Shown: piece after piece, positions 40,483-47,459 of the stretch
How positions within the stretch are numbered: position 1 is the stretch's first letter
How the letters are laid out: the number at the start of each line of letters is the position of its first letter
NCBI RefSeq assembly: GCF_003417535.1
Contig: NZ_QVLS01000001.1
Coordinates: 124,001 to 188,000, forward strand
DNA: 64,000 bases
Reading direction: 5' to 3'
Origin: Hydrogenophaga borbori
Lineage (GTDB): Bacteria > Pseudomonadota > Gammaproteobacteria > Burkholderiales > Burkholderiaceae_C
Made by a program: the position numbers and the translations under genes
Notes under the pieces: model-generated
What the model was told of the DNA's origin: nothing
Databases searched by the model: none
Seen by the model: only the letters and a program-made list of their open reading frames with translations

Positions 40483-41201
40483 CCGGGCCGCGCGCCACGG
40501 CGCCTGTCGACGCGGCCGTCGACCGCCTGGACTGGGCCGCCCTCGCGGCGCAGCTGGACAGCGAGGGCCACGCCCTGTTGCCCGGCTGGCTGGGCGCCGA
40601 CGCGGCGCGCGGCCTGGCGCAGCGGCTCGCCGCCGCGGCCACCGCCCGCGTGCCGCTGGCCGCCCTCGGCCTGGGGCGCGGCGAGGCGCTGGGCATGGAC
40701 GGGCCCCTGCCGGCGCCGCTGGAGGCCTGGCGCGCCGCGCTCTACCTGCCCCTGGCGGGCATCGCCAACCGGTGGAACGAGACCCTGGGCCTCGATGGCC
40801 GCTACCCGGCGGCGCTGGACGACCGTCTGTTGGGCCCGCGGCGGGCGGGGCCGGCGCGGTGGCCGTGCTGTCTCAGCCGGCTCGGGGCCGGCGACGAGGT
40901 GCTGCTGCACCCGGGCCCGGCAGGCGACGCCGGGTTGCCGCTGCGGCTCGTCGTGCTGCTGTCGCAGCCCGGCCAGGACTTCGAGGGCGGCGACTTCGTG
41001 ATGACCGAGCAGCGCCCGCGCATGCAGTCGCGCCCGCTGGTGCTGCCGCTGCGCTTGGGCGACGCGGCCATCATCGCCACGGACCAGCGCCCGTTCCAGG
41101 GCAGCCGGGGCCACTACCGGGTGCGGATGCGGCACGCCATCGGCCGCGTGCGCCGGGGCGAGCGCATCGGCCTGGCGCTGGACTTCCCCGCCGCCCCCTG
41201 A
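40479..41201 (+). CDS. Diverged Oxygenase-NA paralogue with HxG in place of HxD
   Basis: A 240-residue paralogue of the first gene of the operon: both share GHA(V/L)LPG near residue 30, IANRW, and the strand QDFEGGDFVMTEQRP (here 167-181). The iron motif, however, is His144-Pro145-Gly146 instead of His-Gln-Asp; the distal His219 (RMRHAIGRV) and Arg229 are kept. Loss of the Asp ligand either inactivates the protein or gives an iron site like that of Fe/2OG halogenases, which carry HxG or HxA. The start is GTG at 40479, overlapping the ada stop. Last gene of the operon. Substrate unknown. Confidence 0.8.
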   Translation: MTGPRATAPVDAAVDRLDWAALAAQLDSEGHALLPGWLGADAARGLAQRLAAAATARVPLAALGLGRGEALGMDGPLPAPLEAWRAALYLPLAGIANRWNETLGLDGRYPAALDDRLLGPRRAGPARWPCCLSRLGAGDEVLLHPGPAGDAGLPLRLVVLLSQPGQDFEGGDFVMTEQRPRMQSRPLVLPLRLGDAAIIATDQRPFQGSRGHYRVRMRHAIGRVRRGERIGLALDFPAAP

Positions 41202-41250
41202 GGCCACGGGGCGGCGATGCGCGCCTCAGTGCACCGTGGCCCCGCCGGCC

Positions 41251-41808
41251 TCAGGGCTGGCTGGGGGCGGCCCCTTCGGGCACGCGGCGCGCGCCATTGA
41301 AGCGCTTGTTCCAGTAGGCCACGCGCATGTCCTCCACCCGCACCTGGGCGCCGGCGCGCGGCGAGTGCACGAACTTGCCGTCGCCGATGTAGATGCCCAC
41401 GTGGCTGAAGGAGCGGCGCAGGGTGTTGAAGAACACCAGGTCGCCGGGTTGCAGTTCGCTGCGCTCGATGGGCTGGGTGGCGGCGGCCTGCTCGTCGGAG
41501 CGGCGCGGCAGCAGCTTGCCCATGGACTGCTCGTACACGGCGCGCACGAAGCCGCTGCAGTCGAAGCCGGTGTCGAAGGAGTTGCCGCCGTAGCGGTAGG
41601 GCACGCCCAGGAAGGCCAGGGCGTTGATCACCAGGCTGGAGGCCTGTTGGCTGGCGGTGGCGCCGGCCTGCTGAACCTGCTCGCCCAGGCGGCTGATGAA
41701 GCCCTTTTCGGCGAGCATGGACTCCATGTTTTCCCAGCTCCCGCTGGGCGGCGTGGCCTGTGCCACGGCCGAACAGCCAAGAAGGAGGAGGGGGAGCCAG
41801 CGGCGCAT
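41251..41808 (-). CDS. NlpC/P60 family cell-wall peptidase, secreted
   Basis: A 185-residue protein with a signal peptide (residues 1-19, LLLLGCSAVAQA; the Cys suggests a possible but poor lipobox) and an NlpC/P60 domain from about residue 58. The catalytic Cys is in GFDCSGFVRAVYE (near 84), the His in FSHVGIYIGDGKFVHSP (near 136), and the third polar residue is the second His. The family cuts D-gamma-Glu-meso-DAP bonds in peptidoglycan (Spr/MepS-like). It is convergent with the ada operon; the 49-bp gap holds GGCCACGG/CCGTGGCC (41202-41209, 41234-41241), a possible two-way terminator stem. Confidence 0.92.
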   Translation of the reverse strand: MRRWLPLLLLGCSAVAQATPPSGSWENMESMLAEKGFISRLGEQVQQAGATASQQASSLVINALAFLGVPYRYGGNSFDTGFDCSGFVRAVYEQSMGKLLPRRSDEQAAATQPIERSELQPGDLVFFNTLRRSFSHVGIYIGDGKFVHSPRAGAQVRVEDMRVAYWNKRFNGARRVPEGAAPSQP

Positions 41809-41848
41809 GGGCGTGGAGGGTAGTGGCTGCCACCTCTCCCGTCAACTG

Positions 41849-41878
41849 AAAAAAGCCTTGTAACTGCTTGATTCAGGC
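41849..41878 (-). terminator. Possible terminator after the AbfD/HpaB-family gene
   Basis: On the minus strand GCCT...AGGC (short 4-bp stem, 41875-41878 with 41855-41858) is followed by TTTTTT. The stem is weak and begins within the last codons, so this is tentative. Confidence 0.35.
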
Positions 41879-43480
41879 CGATTTTGTTGCTTTGGTATTC
41901 GTTGGCAAGCTCACCATCATGGGCTGGCCGGGCTGGGTGCAGCCGCTGTCGCAGCAGCGGCCGGGCTGGCGGTTGCGCGTGATGGCGCGCGCCGGATCGG
42001 CGCTCAGGCCGCGCTCGAGCAGGCGTTCCACCAGGTCGACCTTGTCGCCCACCGGGTAGTGGCGCCAGATTTCCTGCTTCATGGCGGCCGGCGAGCCGCC
42101 GCCGTGCAGGCTGATGACGCTGTACCAGCCGCCCTGGTAGCCGGCGGTGAGGTCTTCGATGAAGCGCGCGGCCTGGATGCGCTGCTCGTAGGGCACGTCC
42201 GGGCTGGCGCGCAGCACGTCGGACAGCCGGCCCGCCGTCTCGGGGTTGTGGTCCTCGTCGGGGCCGGGCAGGGTGACGATGAGGCCGCCGCTCACCGTGT
42301 GCGCGAGGCGGTGCATGTCGTAGATCTTGGTGGCCAGCAGCAGCTTGCCGATGTTGGCGAACACCGGGTCGGGCATGAAGACCTCGGCGTGTTCGTCGCG
42401 CCGTCCGTAGACGCTGGCCGCCACGCCGCAGGCGTAGAAGCCTTCCACGATGGTGATCAGCTCCACCATCTGTTCGCGCAGGTGGCTTTCGGCGCCGGGG
42501 TCGAAGCCGTTGGCCTCGCACATCAGCGCGCCGGCGCCGATCAGCAGGTCGCCGAAGCCCGCGCGGGCGGCGATGCAGGTCTGTCGGTGGTGGGTGGCGT
42601 AGCTGTAGGTGAGGTGGCCCGAGTGGTCCCACTCGCCGGCCAGGAATACGCGCTCCCAGGGCACGAAGACGCGGTCGAACAGGCACACGCCGGTGCTCTG
42701 GCCGAAGCGGCGCGAGAAGAGGGCGTCGCCGTGCTCCAGCCGTTCGCCGGGGCGGCCCGCGGGCCGGGCCACGATGGTCAGGCCTTCGGCGTCCACCGGC
42801 ACGGCGCAGCAGACGGCGAAGTCGGCGTCGGCCTCGCCCATGTTGCGGCAGGGCATGACCAGCAGCTCGTGCATGTAGGGCGCGCCCGTGACGATGGCCT
42901 TGGTGCCGCTGATGACGATGCCCCTGGCGTTGCGCTCGACGATGTGCACGTAGGTGTCGGGGTTGGCTTGCTGGTGCGGACGGCGGCTGCGGTCGCCCTT
43001 GGCGTCGGTCATGGCCACGCCCAGGGTCAGGTCCTGGTCCTGCACGCGGTGCAGGTAGGCCAGGAAGCGATCGCCGCGTTCACGCCCGCCGCTGGCGTCG
43101 TCCAGCCGGGCGCTGAGCTGGGCGATGGCGTGCAGCGCGTCGTGGGTGAGGTAGCGCTGGGCGCAACCGGTTTCCTGGCAGATCAGCCGCACCGCCTCCA
43201 GCTTGTTCAGCAGGTCGCCCGCGCTGGTGGACAGATGGGTCATGCGGTTCACCGTGCGCCCGCTGGTGTGCTGCGTGGCCGTCATCAGCGGCGCGTACTT
43301 CGGCTGGTGGGCGAAGTCGTAGGTCAGGGCCACGGCGTTGATGCCGGGCCGCAGCGCCGGGTCGTCGGCCACGCTGTCCACCCAGCGCCCGTCCACGCTC
43401 ACCCGGGGACGGTAGCGCCGCAGCGACTCGCGGTAGTCGGCGCCGGTCATCAGCGCTGGCGGGGGGGCCATGGTGTTCAT
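41873..43480 (-). CDS. 4-hydroxybutyryl-CoA dehydratase / 4-hydroxyphenylacetate 3-hydroxylase (AbfD/HpaB) family flavoprotein
   Basis: A 535-residue acyl-CoA-dehydrogenase-fold protein. Segments such as VAMTDAKGDRSRRP (about 155-168), the FAD-binding WERVFLAGEWDHSG, and HHRQTCIAARAGFGDLLIGAGAL (297-319) resemble 4-hydroxybutyryl-CoA dehydratase more than HpaB. Compared with AbfD as I remember it, the His ligand is kept (His298) and Cys99 corresponds to Cys106, but Cys103 is Tyr110 and Cys299 is Ala305. The [4Fe-4S] cluster is therefore probably absent, which points to a reduced-flavin monooxygenase or another reaction. The C-terminus has an unusual Cys-rich tail (CCDSGC near 509-514). Divergent from a TetR gene with a palindrome between; likely repressed by it. 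RBS AGGAGAC lies before the ATG. Confidence 0.82.
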   Translation of the reverse strand: MNTMAPPPALMTGADYRESLRRYRPRVSVDGRWVDSVADDPALRPGINAVALTYDFAHQPKYAPLMTATQHTSGRTVNRMTHLSTSAGDLLNKLEAVRLICQETGCAQRYLTHDALHAIAQLSARLDDASGGRERGDRFLAYLHRVQDQDLTLGVAMTDAKGDRSRRPHQQANPDTYVHIVERNARGIVISGTKAIVTGAPYMHELLVMPCRNMGEADADFAVCCAVPVDAEGLTIVARPAGRPGERLEHGDALFSRRFGQSTGVCLFDRVFVPWERVFLAGEWDHSGHLTYSYATHHRQTCIAARAGFGDLLIGAGALMCEANGFDPGAESHLREQMVELITIVEGFYACGVAASVYGRRDEHAEVFMPDPVFANIGKLLLATKIYDMHRLAHTVSGGLIVTLPGPDEDHNPETAGRLSDVLRASPDVPYEQRIQAARFIEDLTAGYQGGWYSVISLHGGGSPAAMKQEIWRHYPVGDKVDLVERLLERGLSADPARAITRNRQPGRCCDSGCTQPGQPMMVSLPTNTKATKSA

Positions 43481-43541
43481 GCGTTTGTCTCCTGTGTATG
43501 GGCCGGCTTTGCCGTTGAATTTTGATGGCGGCGCTCAAAAG

Positions 43542-43558
43542 ATTAAACAGCGTTCAAT
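43542..43558. promoter_or_regulatory. 17-bp palindrome, candidate TetR operator in the divergent promoter region
   Basis: ATTAAACAGCGTTCAAT: 7-bp arms with one mismatch pair around AGC. It lies 61 bp before the AbfD-family ATG and 59 bp before the TetR ATG. A second inverted repeat, TTTTGA (43520-43525) and TCAAAA (43535-43540), lies beside it. Size and symmetry suit a TetR dimer. On the minus strand the palindrome overlaps TTTAAT, a possible -10 for the AbfD-family gene. Confidence 0.6.
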
Positions 43559-43604
43559 TCTTTGACAAGAGTTCATGAAATAAAACCGAGTTCGACTCCC
43601 TCGC

Positions 43605-43610
43605 TACACT
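43605..43610 (+). promoter_or_regulatory. Candidate -10 (TACACT) directly before the TetR gene
   Basis: TACACT, seven bases (GCGCGCC) and then ATG at 43618. The start point would coincide with the ATG, giving a leaderless mRNA. A TTGACA at 43562-43567 is too far upstream to pair with it. Confidence 0.45.
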
Positions 43611-43617
43611 GCGCGCC

Positions 43618-44346
43618 ATGAACGTGCACCTCGATGAGCTTCGTCCCCTGCCCAGCGCGGCCGACCAGGCCGAGGCCCAGCGCCAGCTGGAGTTGCGCCA
43701 GCAGCGGCAGCTGGCCATGTCGGACACGCGGCGGGCCCATGTGCTGGACGCGGCGCGCCGCGTCTTCGCCGACAAGGGCGTGGAGGGCGCCAGCATTCGC
43801 GAGATCGCGCGCGAGGCGGGCTACACCGCCGGGGCGCTCTACAGCTACTTCGACAGCAAGGAGGCGATCTACGGCGCGCTCCTGGCCGAGTCGCTGGACC
43901 GCTTGCTGGCCGAGGTGCAGGCCGCGCGCGCGCCCAAGGGCCAGCCGGGCCAGGCCCTGGCGGCCAAGGCCCAGGCCTGGTTCGGCTTCTACGCCAGCCA
44001 CCCGCGCGACCTGGACCTGGGCTTCTACCTGGTCAATGGCCTGGCCCCGCATGGCCTGACGCACGAGCTGGACCGCGCGCTCAACGAGCGGCTGCTGGAG
44101 GCCCTGCGCCCCTGCGAACAGGCGCTGGAGGACCTGGGCCTGCCGCCCGACGCCGCGGCGCGCGAGAATGCCGCCCTGTTCGCCCACGGCATGGGGCTGC
44201 TGCTGCTCAAGCACACCGGCCGCATCCGGCTGTTCGGCCAGGCCGCGGAGGCGCTGTTCGCGCAGTACGTGGACCGCCTGGTCGAGCGCTTCGACCCCGC
44301 CGCGCCCGGCCGCACCCTGCCGCAGCGCGATCTGTTCGCCGATTGA
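43618..44346 (+). CDS. TetR/AcrR family transcriptional regulator
   Basis: A 242-residue regulator. After a 35-residue extension rich in Glu and Gln, the TetR N-terminal domain runs from about 36 to 85: VLDAARRVFADKGVEGASIR, then the recognition helix region EAGYTAGALYSYFDSKEAIY. The remaining 155 residues are the helical ligand-binding part, with no recognisable effector. It is divergent from the AbfD-family gene and has a palindrome between, the standard layout for local repression. The isochorismatase-like gene follows after 17 bp. Confidence 0.93.
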   Translation: MNVHLDELRPLPSAADQAEAQRQLELRQQRQLAMSDTRRAHVLDAARRVFADKGVEGASIREIAREAGYTAGALYSYFDSKEAIYGALLAESLDRLLAEVQAARAPKGQPGQALAAKAQAWFGFYASHPRDLDLGFYLVNGLAPHGLTHELDRALNERLLEALRPCEQALEDLGLPPDAAARENAALFAHGMGLLLLKHTGRIRLFGQAAEALFAQYVDRLVERFDPAAPGRTLPQRDLFAD

Positions 44347-44363
44347 CCCTTTTCCCGCTCGCC

Positions 44364-44975
44364 ATGCTGCTCGACGCCGACGACTCCCAACTGGTGCTGG
44401 TGGACTACCAGTCCCGCCTCATGCCCGCCATCCACGAAGGCCCGCTGGTGCTGGCCAACGCCCTGCGCCTGGCGCAGATGGCCCAGGCCCTGGACGTGCC
44501 CGCCTGGGGCACCGAGCAGAACCCCGACAAGCTGGGCCCCAACCCGCCCGAGCTGCGCGCCCTGTGCCGTCGCACCCTGGCCAAGATGCACTTCAGCGCC
44601 GTGGCCGACGGCCTGGCCGACTGGCTGCGCCCGCCCGCGCGCCCGCAGGGCGGCAACGTGCGCAGCCTGCCCAAGCACCTGCAGAAGGAACGCGCCCAGG
44701 CGCCGCGCGAGGCCGAGCGGCCCAGCATCGTCATCGCCGGTTGCGAGGCCCACGTCTGCCTCATGCAGACCGCGCTGGAGCTGCTGGAGCAGGAGTTCGA
44801 GGTCTGGGTGGTGACGGACGCCTGCGGCTCGCGCACCGAGCGCAACCGCGACGCCGCCTTCGACCGCCTGGCCGGCGCCGGCGCCGAGCTGCTGACCACC
44901 GAGATGGTGGCCTTCGAGTGGCTGCGCACGGCCGAGCACCCCGACTTCAAGGCGGTGCAGGGGCTGATCAAGTAA
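44364..44975 (+). CDS. Isochorismatase-like cysteine hydrolase
   Basis: A 203-residue protein with the cysteine-hydrolase triad Asp14 (VLVDYQSRL), Lys74 (LAKMHFSAV) and Cys132 (GCEAHVCLMQTA), and the cis-peptide region before it. The family cleaves amide or ether bonds in small molecules (nicotinamide, isochorismate, ureidoacrylate). Between Lys74 and Cys132 there is a basic and Gln-rich insert of about 25 residues (about 92-118) that is longer than usual. I chose ATG 44364 (MLLDADDSQ), the typical family start; a TTG at 44343 overlapping the tetR stop is possible. Co-transcribed with the TetR gene. Confidence 0.88.
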   Translation: MLLDADDSQLVLVDYQSRLMPAIHEGPLVLANALRLAQMAQALDVPAWGTEQNPDKLGPNPPELRALCRRTLAKMHFSAVADGLADWLRPPARPQGGNVRSLPKHLQKERAQAPREAERPSIVIAGCEAHVCLMQTALELLEQEFEVWVVTDACGSRTERNRDAAFDRLAGAGAELLTTEMVAFEWLRTAEHPDFKAVQGLIK

Positions 44976-45042
44976 AGCCCGCGCGACCGGACGCTGGCGC
45001 GCGGGCCGAGTGGCCCGGCGGGCCAGGCCGGTGGCCGCGCGC

Positions 45043-46776
45043 TCAGTCCAGGATGTCCAGGCGCTGCGGGCGCCAGGTGTAGCGCAGGGCCTTGAGCGGG
45101 GGCTCGCAGCGCGGCTTCATCGCGCCGGCGTCGAGCAGGCCCCAGTCCTGCCGATGGGCCTTGCCCAGCACGCGCAGCCGGTGCATGTCGAAGCAGGCCA
45201 GGTCCAGCGAGTCGGGCACCAGCAGGACGCGGCTGGGGTCCTCCTGCATCCAGCGCCAGGCGTTGCGCTCTTGCTCGGCCACCGGGGCCAGGACGCTGAA
45301 ATGGGTCAGCGGCCGGCGCGAGAACAGCAGGAATTGCTCCTTGAATTGCAGCAGACCGACCTCGTGCCGGGCGTCCACGGCGCGCTCGAGCTCGAGCATC
45401 ACGGCCTTGGGCGTGCGGTGGGCGTCCATCGCGGGCCAGACCCAGCAGGACAGCGCGAACCAGCACAGCAGCGAGACCGCGGCCAGCGAAGCCAGCGCGT
45501 CGCGGCGCCAGGTGGCGGCGGCCAGGGCCAGCACGCCCACGCCCATGCCCAGCACGGGCAGGGCGATCTCGGCCAGCACGTCGCCATAGTCGTCGACCTT
45601 GGGCCCCAGCAAGGCGGGGTGCAGCCAGGCCACCGCGCCCAGCCCGGCCAGGCCCAGGCCCAGCAGCACCACCACCCCCCGCAGCGCCAGGGCCGAGGCG
45701 CGCGTGCCGCCTTCGTCGAGCGCCCGCTGCCAGAGCGCGCCCGCCACCAGGCAGAGCATGGGCAGCGCCGGCAGGATGTAGACCACCCGCTTGCCCCGGC
45801 TCAGCGAGAAGAAGACCAGCACCATCAGCGCCCAGGCGAAGAGCACGCGGGCGGTGCGGTCCTCCCGGAGCAGGCGGCCCAGGCGCCGCCACTGCGTGAG
45901 CATCAGCACCAGCAAGGGCAGCCAGACGGAAGGGATGGCCACCGTGAACAGGTAATGCCAGGCGTTGATGTGGCCCCAGGGGTTGGCGTAGCGGCCAGCG
46001 GTCTGGTGGAACAGGATGTTGTCGCGGTAGGCGCGCAGGGCGTCGCTGCCGGAGGCCGCGACCGTCCACAGCATGGGCCCCAGCCACAGGGCCAGCGTGC
46101 CCAGCAGCACCAGCAGCCCCAGCCAGCTCCTGGCGCCCCAGACCTTGCCCGAGGTGCCCGGGCCGCTGCGCGGGGTCCAGAGCGCGAAGGGGATGAGCAT
46201 GAGCGCTGGCAGAAAGCCCACGCCCTTGGTCATGATGCCCAGTGCCATGGCCGCGAAGGCCCCGCAGTACCAGGCCCAGGACGGGCCCAGCAGGAAGTGC
46301 CTCAGCAGGCCGTAGCAACCGAGGGTGATCCAGAACGTCACCAGCGCGTCGAGCTGCGCCGATTTGGCCTGCATGAAGAACTGGGGCGTGAACAGCAGGA
46401 TGAGCAGCGCGTACCGGGCGACGTCGCGTCCCCAGAGGCGGCGGCCGATGTCGTGCACCAGCCAGAGGGTGCCCAGCCCGGCCAGCGCGCTGGGCAGCAG
46501 GAAGGCCACCTTCAGCTGGCCGGTGGCCAGGTAGAACAAGGCCACCAGCCACATGAAGACGGGTGGCTTGTCGGGGTAGGGCTCGCCGCCGCGCATGGGG
46601 AACAGCCACTGGCCGGACTCGACCATCTCGCGCGCGATCTGTGCGAAGCGCGGCTCGTCGGCCGGCCAGGGCGAGCGCAGGCCGATGCCGGCCGCCAGCA
46701 CGACGAGCGCGGCCAGCAGGATGAACGCGACGGGCCAGGCCCATCCGCCGTCGGTGGGGCGGTCGGCCTGGGTCAT
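45043..46776 (-). CDS. ArnT/GT39-like lipid-linked glycosyltransferase
   Basis: A 577-residue inner-membrane enzyme of the ArnT/PMT type. The first periplasmic loop has the family motif with acidic residues: SPWPADEPRFAQIAREMVES (residues 30-49), followed by PYPDKPPVFMWLVALFY (about 65-81). About 11-12 membrane helices follow to residue 435, and a soluble C-terminal domain to 577. ArnT moves aminoarabinose, and relatives move galactosamine or glucosamine, from undecaprenyl phosphate to lipid A in the periplasm; the sugar here is unknown. The start (46776) overlaps the stop of the VTT-domain gene, so it is the third gene of a tightly packed operon. Confidence 0.87.
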   Translation of the reverse strand: MTQADRPTDGGWAWPVAFILLAALVVLAAGIGLRSPWPADEPRFAQIAREMVESGQWLFPMRGGEPYPDKPPVFMWLVALFYLATGQLKVAFLLPSALAGLGTLWLVHDIGRRLWGRDVARYALLILLFTPQFFMQAKSAQLDALVTFWITLGCYGLLRHFLLGPSWAWYCGAFAAMALGIMTKGVGFLPALMLIPFALWTPRSGPGTSGKVWGARSWLGLLVLLGTLALWLGPMLWTVAASGSDALRAYRDNILFHQTAGRYANPWGHINAWHYLFTVAIPSVWLPLLVLMLTQWRRLGRLLREDRTARVLFAWALMVLVFFSLSRGKRVVYILPALPMLCLVAGALWQRALDEGGTRASALALRGVVVLLGLGLAGLGAVAWLHPALLGPKVDDYGDVLAEIALPVLGMGVGVLALAAATWRRDALASLAAVSLLCWFALSCWVWPAMDAHRTPKAVMLELERAVDARHEVGLLQFKEQFLLFSRRPLTHFSVLAPVAEQERNAWRWMQEDPSRVLLVPDSLDLACFDMHRLRVLGKAHRQDWGLLDAGAMKPRCEPPLKALRYTWRPQRLDILD

Positions 46777-47459
46777 TGCGGCTGGGCCTCGCCCCGCAGG
46801 CGCTCCAGGCGCTGCCTGAAGCCGTGGCGGTACAGGTACACGCCCAGCGCCGTGGAGGCGGCCAACGTGGCCAGGCTGATCCACAGGTGCGCGCTGTTGT
46901 GCAGGGCCAGGCCCGAGCCCGCGTAGGCGAACAGCAGCATCTGCGGCAGATAGCCCAGCAGGCTGCCCACGACGATGGGCCGCAGGTCCAGCCCCGACAG
47001 CCCGGCGACGATGTTGGTGGCCAGGTTGCTGCCCACCGGCAACAGGCGCAGGATGCAGACCCACTTCCAGGTGTCCTCGGCCATGAGCTGGCGCAGCGCT
47101 TCGACCCGCCGCGGGTACTGGCGGCGCAGCCAGCCGCCGGCGGCGTAGCGCGCCACGACCATGGTCAGCAGGGCGCCGAGTCCGGTGATGAGGGTGCTGA
47201 CCAGCGCGCCCTGCCATCCCCCGAGCAGGTAGCCGCTGCTGAAGGCCAGCACCTGGCGTGGGCCGCCCAGGGCCGTGTAGACGACCCCGATGGCCACGAA
47301 GGCCGGCCAGGCGATGCCCCAGTGGTAGAGGAACAGCGCGTGCAGCAGCTCCTTCTCCGTGAAGGCGCCCAGCCAGCCCTCGTGCAGCGCCACGAAGGCC
47401 AGGCTGAGCGCGGCGGTGAGCAGCAGCGGCTTGGCGAAAAAGCTGAATTCGGTCTTCAC
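46773..47459 (-). CDS. TVP38/TMEM64-like (VTT/DedA superfamily) membrane protein
   Basis: A 228-residue polytopic protein with GTG start at 47459. The VTT domain is visible: the GGPRQVLAFSSGYLLGGWQG segment (about 65-84), and the re-entrant-loop motif LRLLPVGSNLATNIVAGLSG (about 137-156), then GSLLGYLPQMLLFAYAGSG. Members of this superfamily have recently been linked to recycling undecaprenyl phosphate across the inner membrane. That fits its place between a PAP2-GT2 fusion and an ArnT-like enzyme, both of which need or release C55 phosphate; the role here is inferred. It overlaps both neighbours by 4 bp. Confidence 0.87.
   Translation of the reverse strand: MKTEFSFFAKPLLLTAALSLAFVALHEGWLGAFTEKELLHALFLYHWGIAWPAFVAIGVVYTALGGPRQVLAFSSGYLLGGWQGALVSTLITGLGALLTMVVARYAAGGWLRRQYPRRVEALRQLMAEDTWKWVCILRLLPVGSNLATNIVAGLSGLDLRPIVVGSLLGYLPQMLLFAYAGSGLALHNSAHLWISLATLAASTALGVYLYRHGFRQRLERLRGEAQPQ

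Noticed and set aside
43562..43590. TTGACA at 43562-43567 as the -35 of the TetR promoter
   Set aside because: The sequence 17 bp downstream is ACCGAG, and the TACACT at 43605 is 37 bp away. It may be a chance match in the AT-rich control region.
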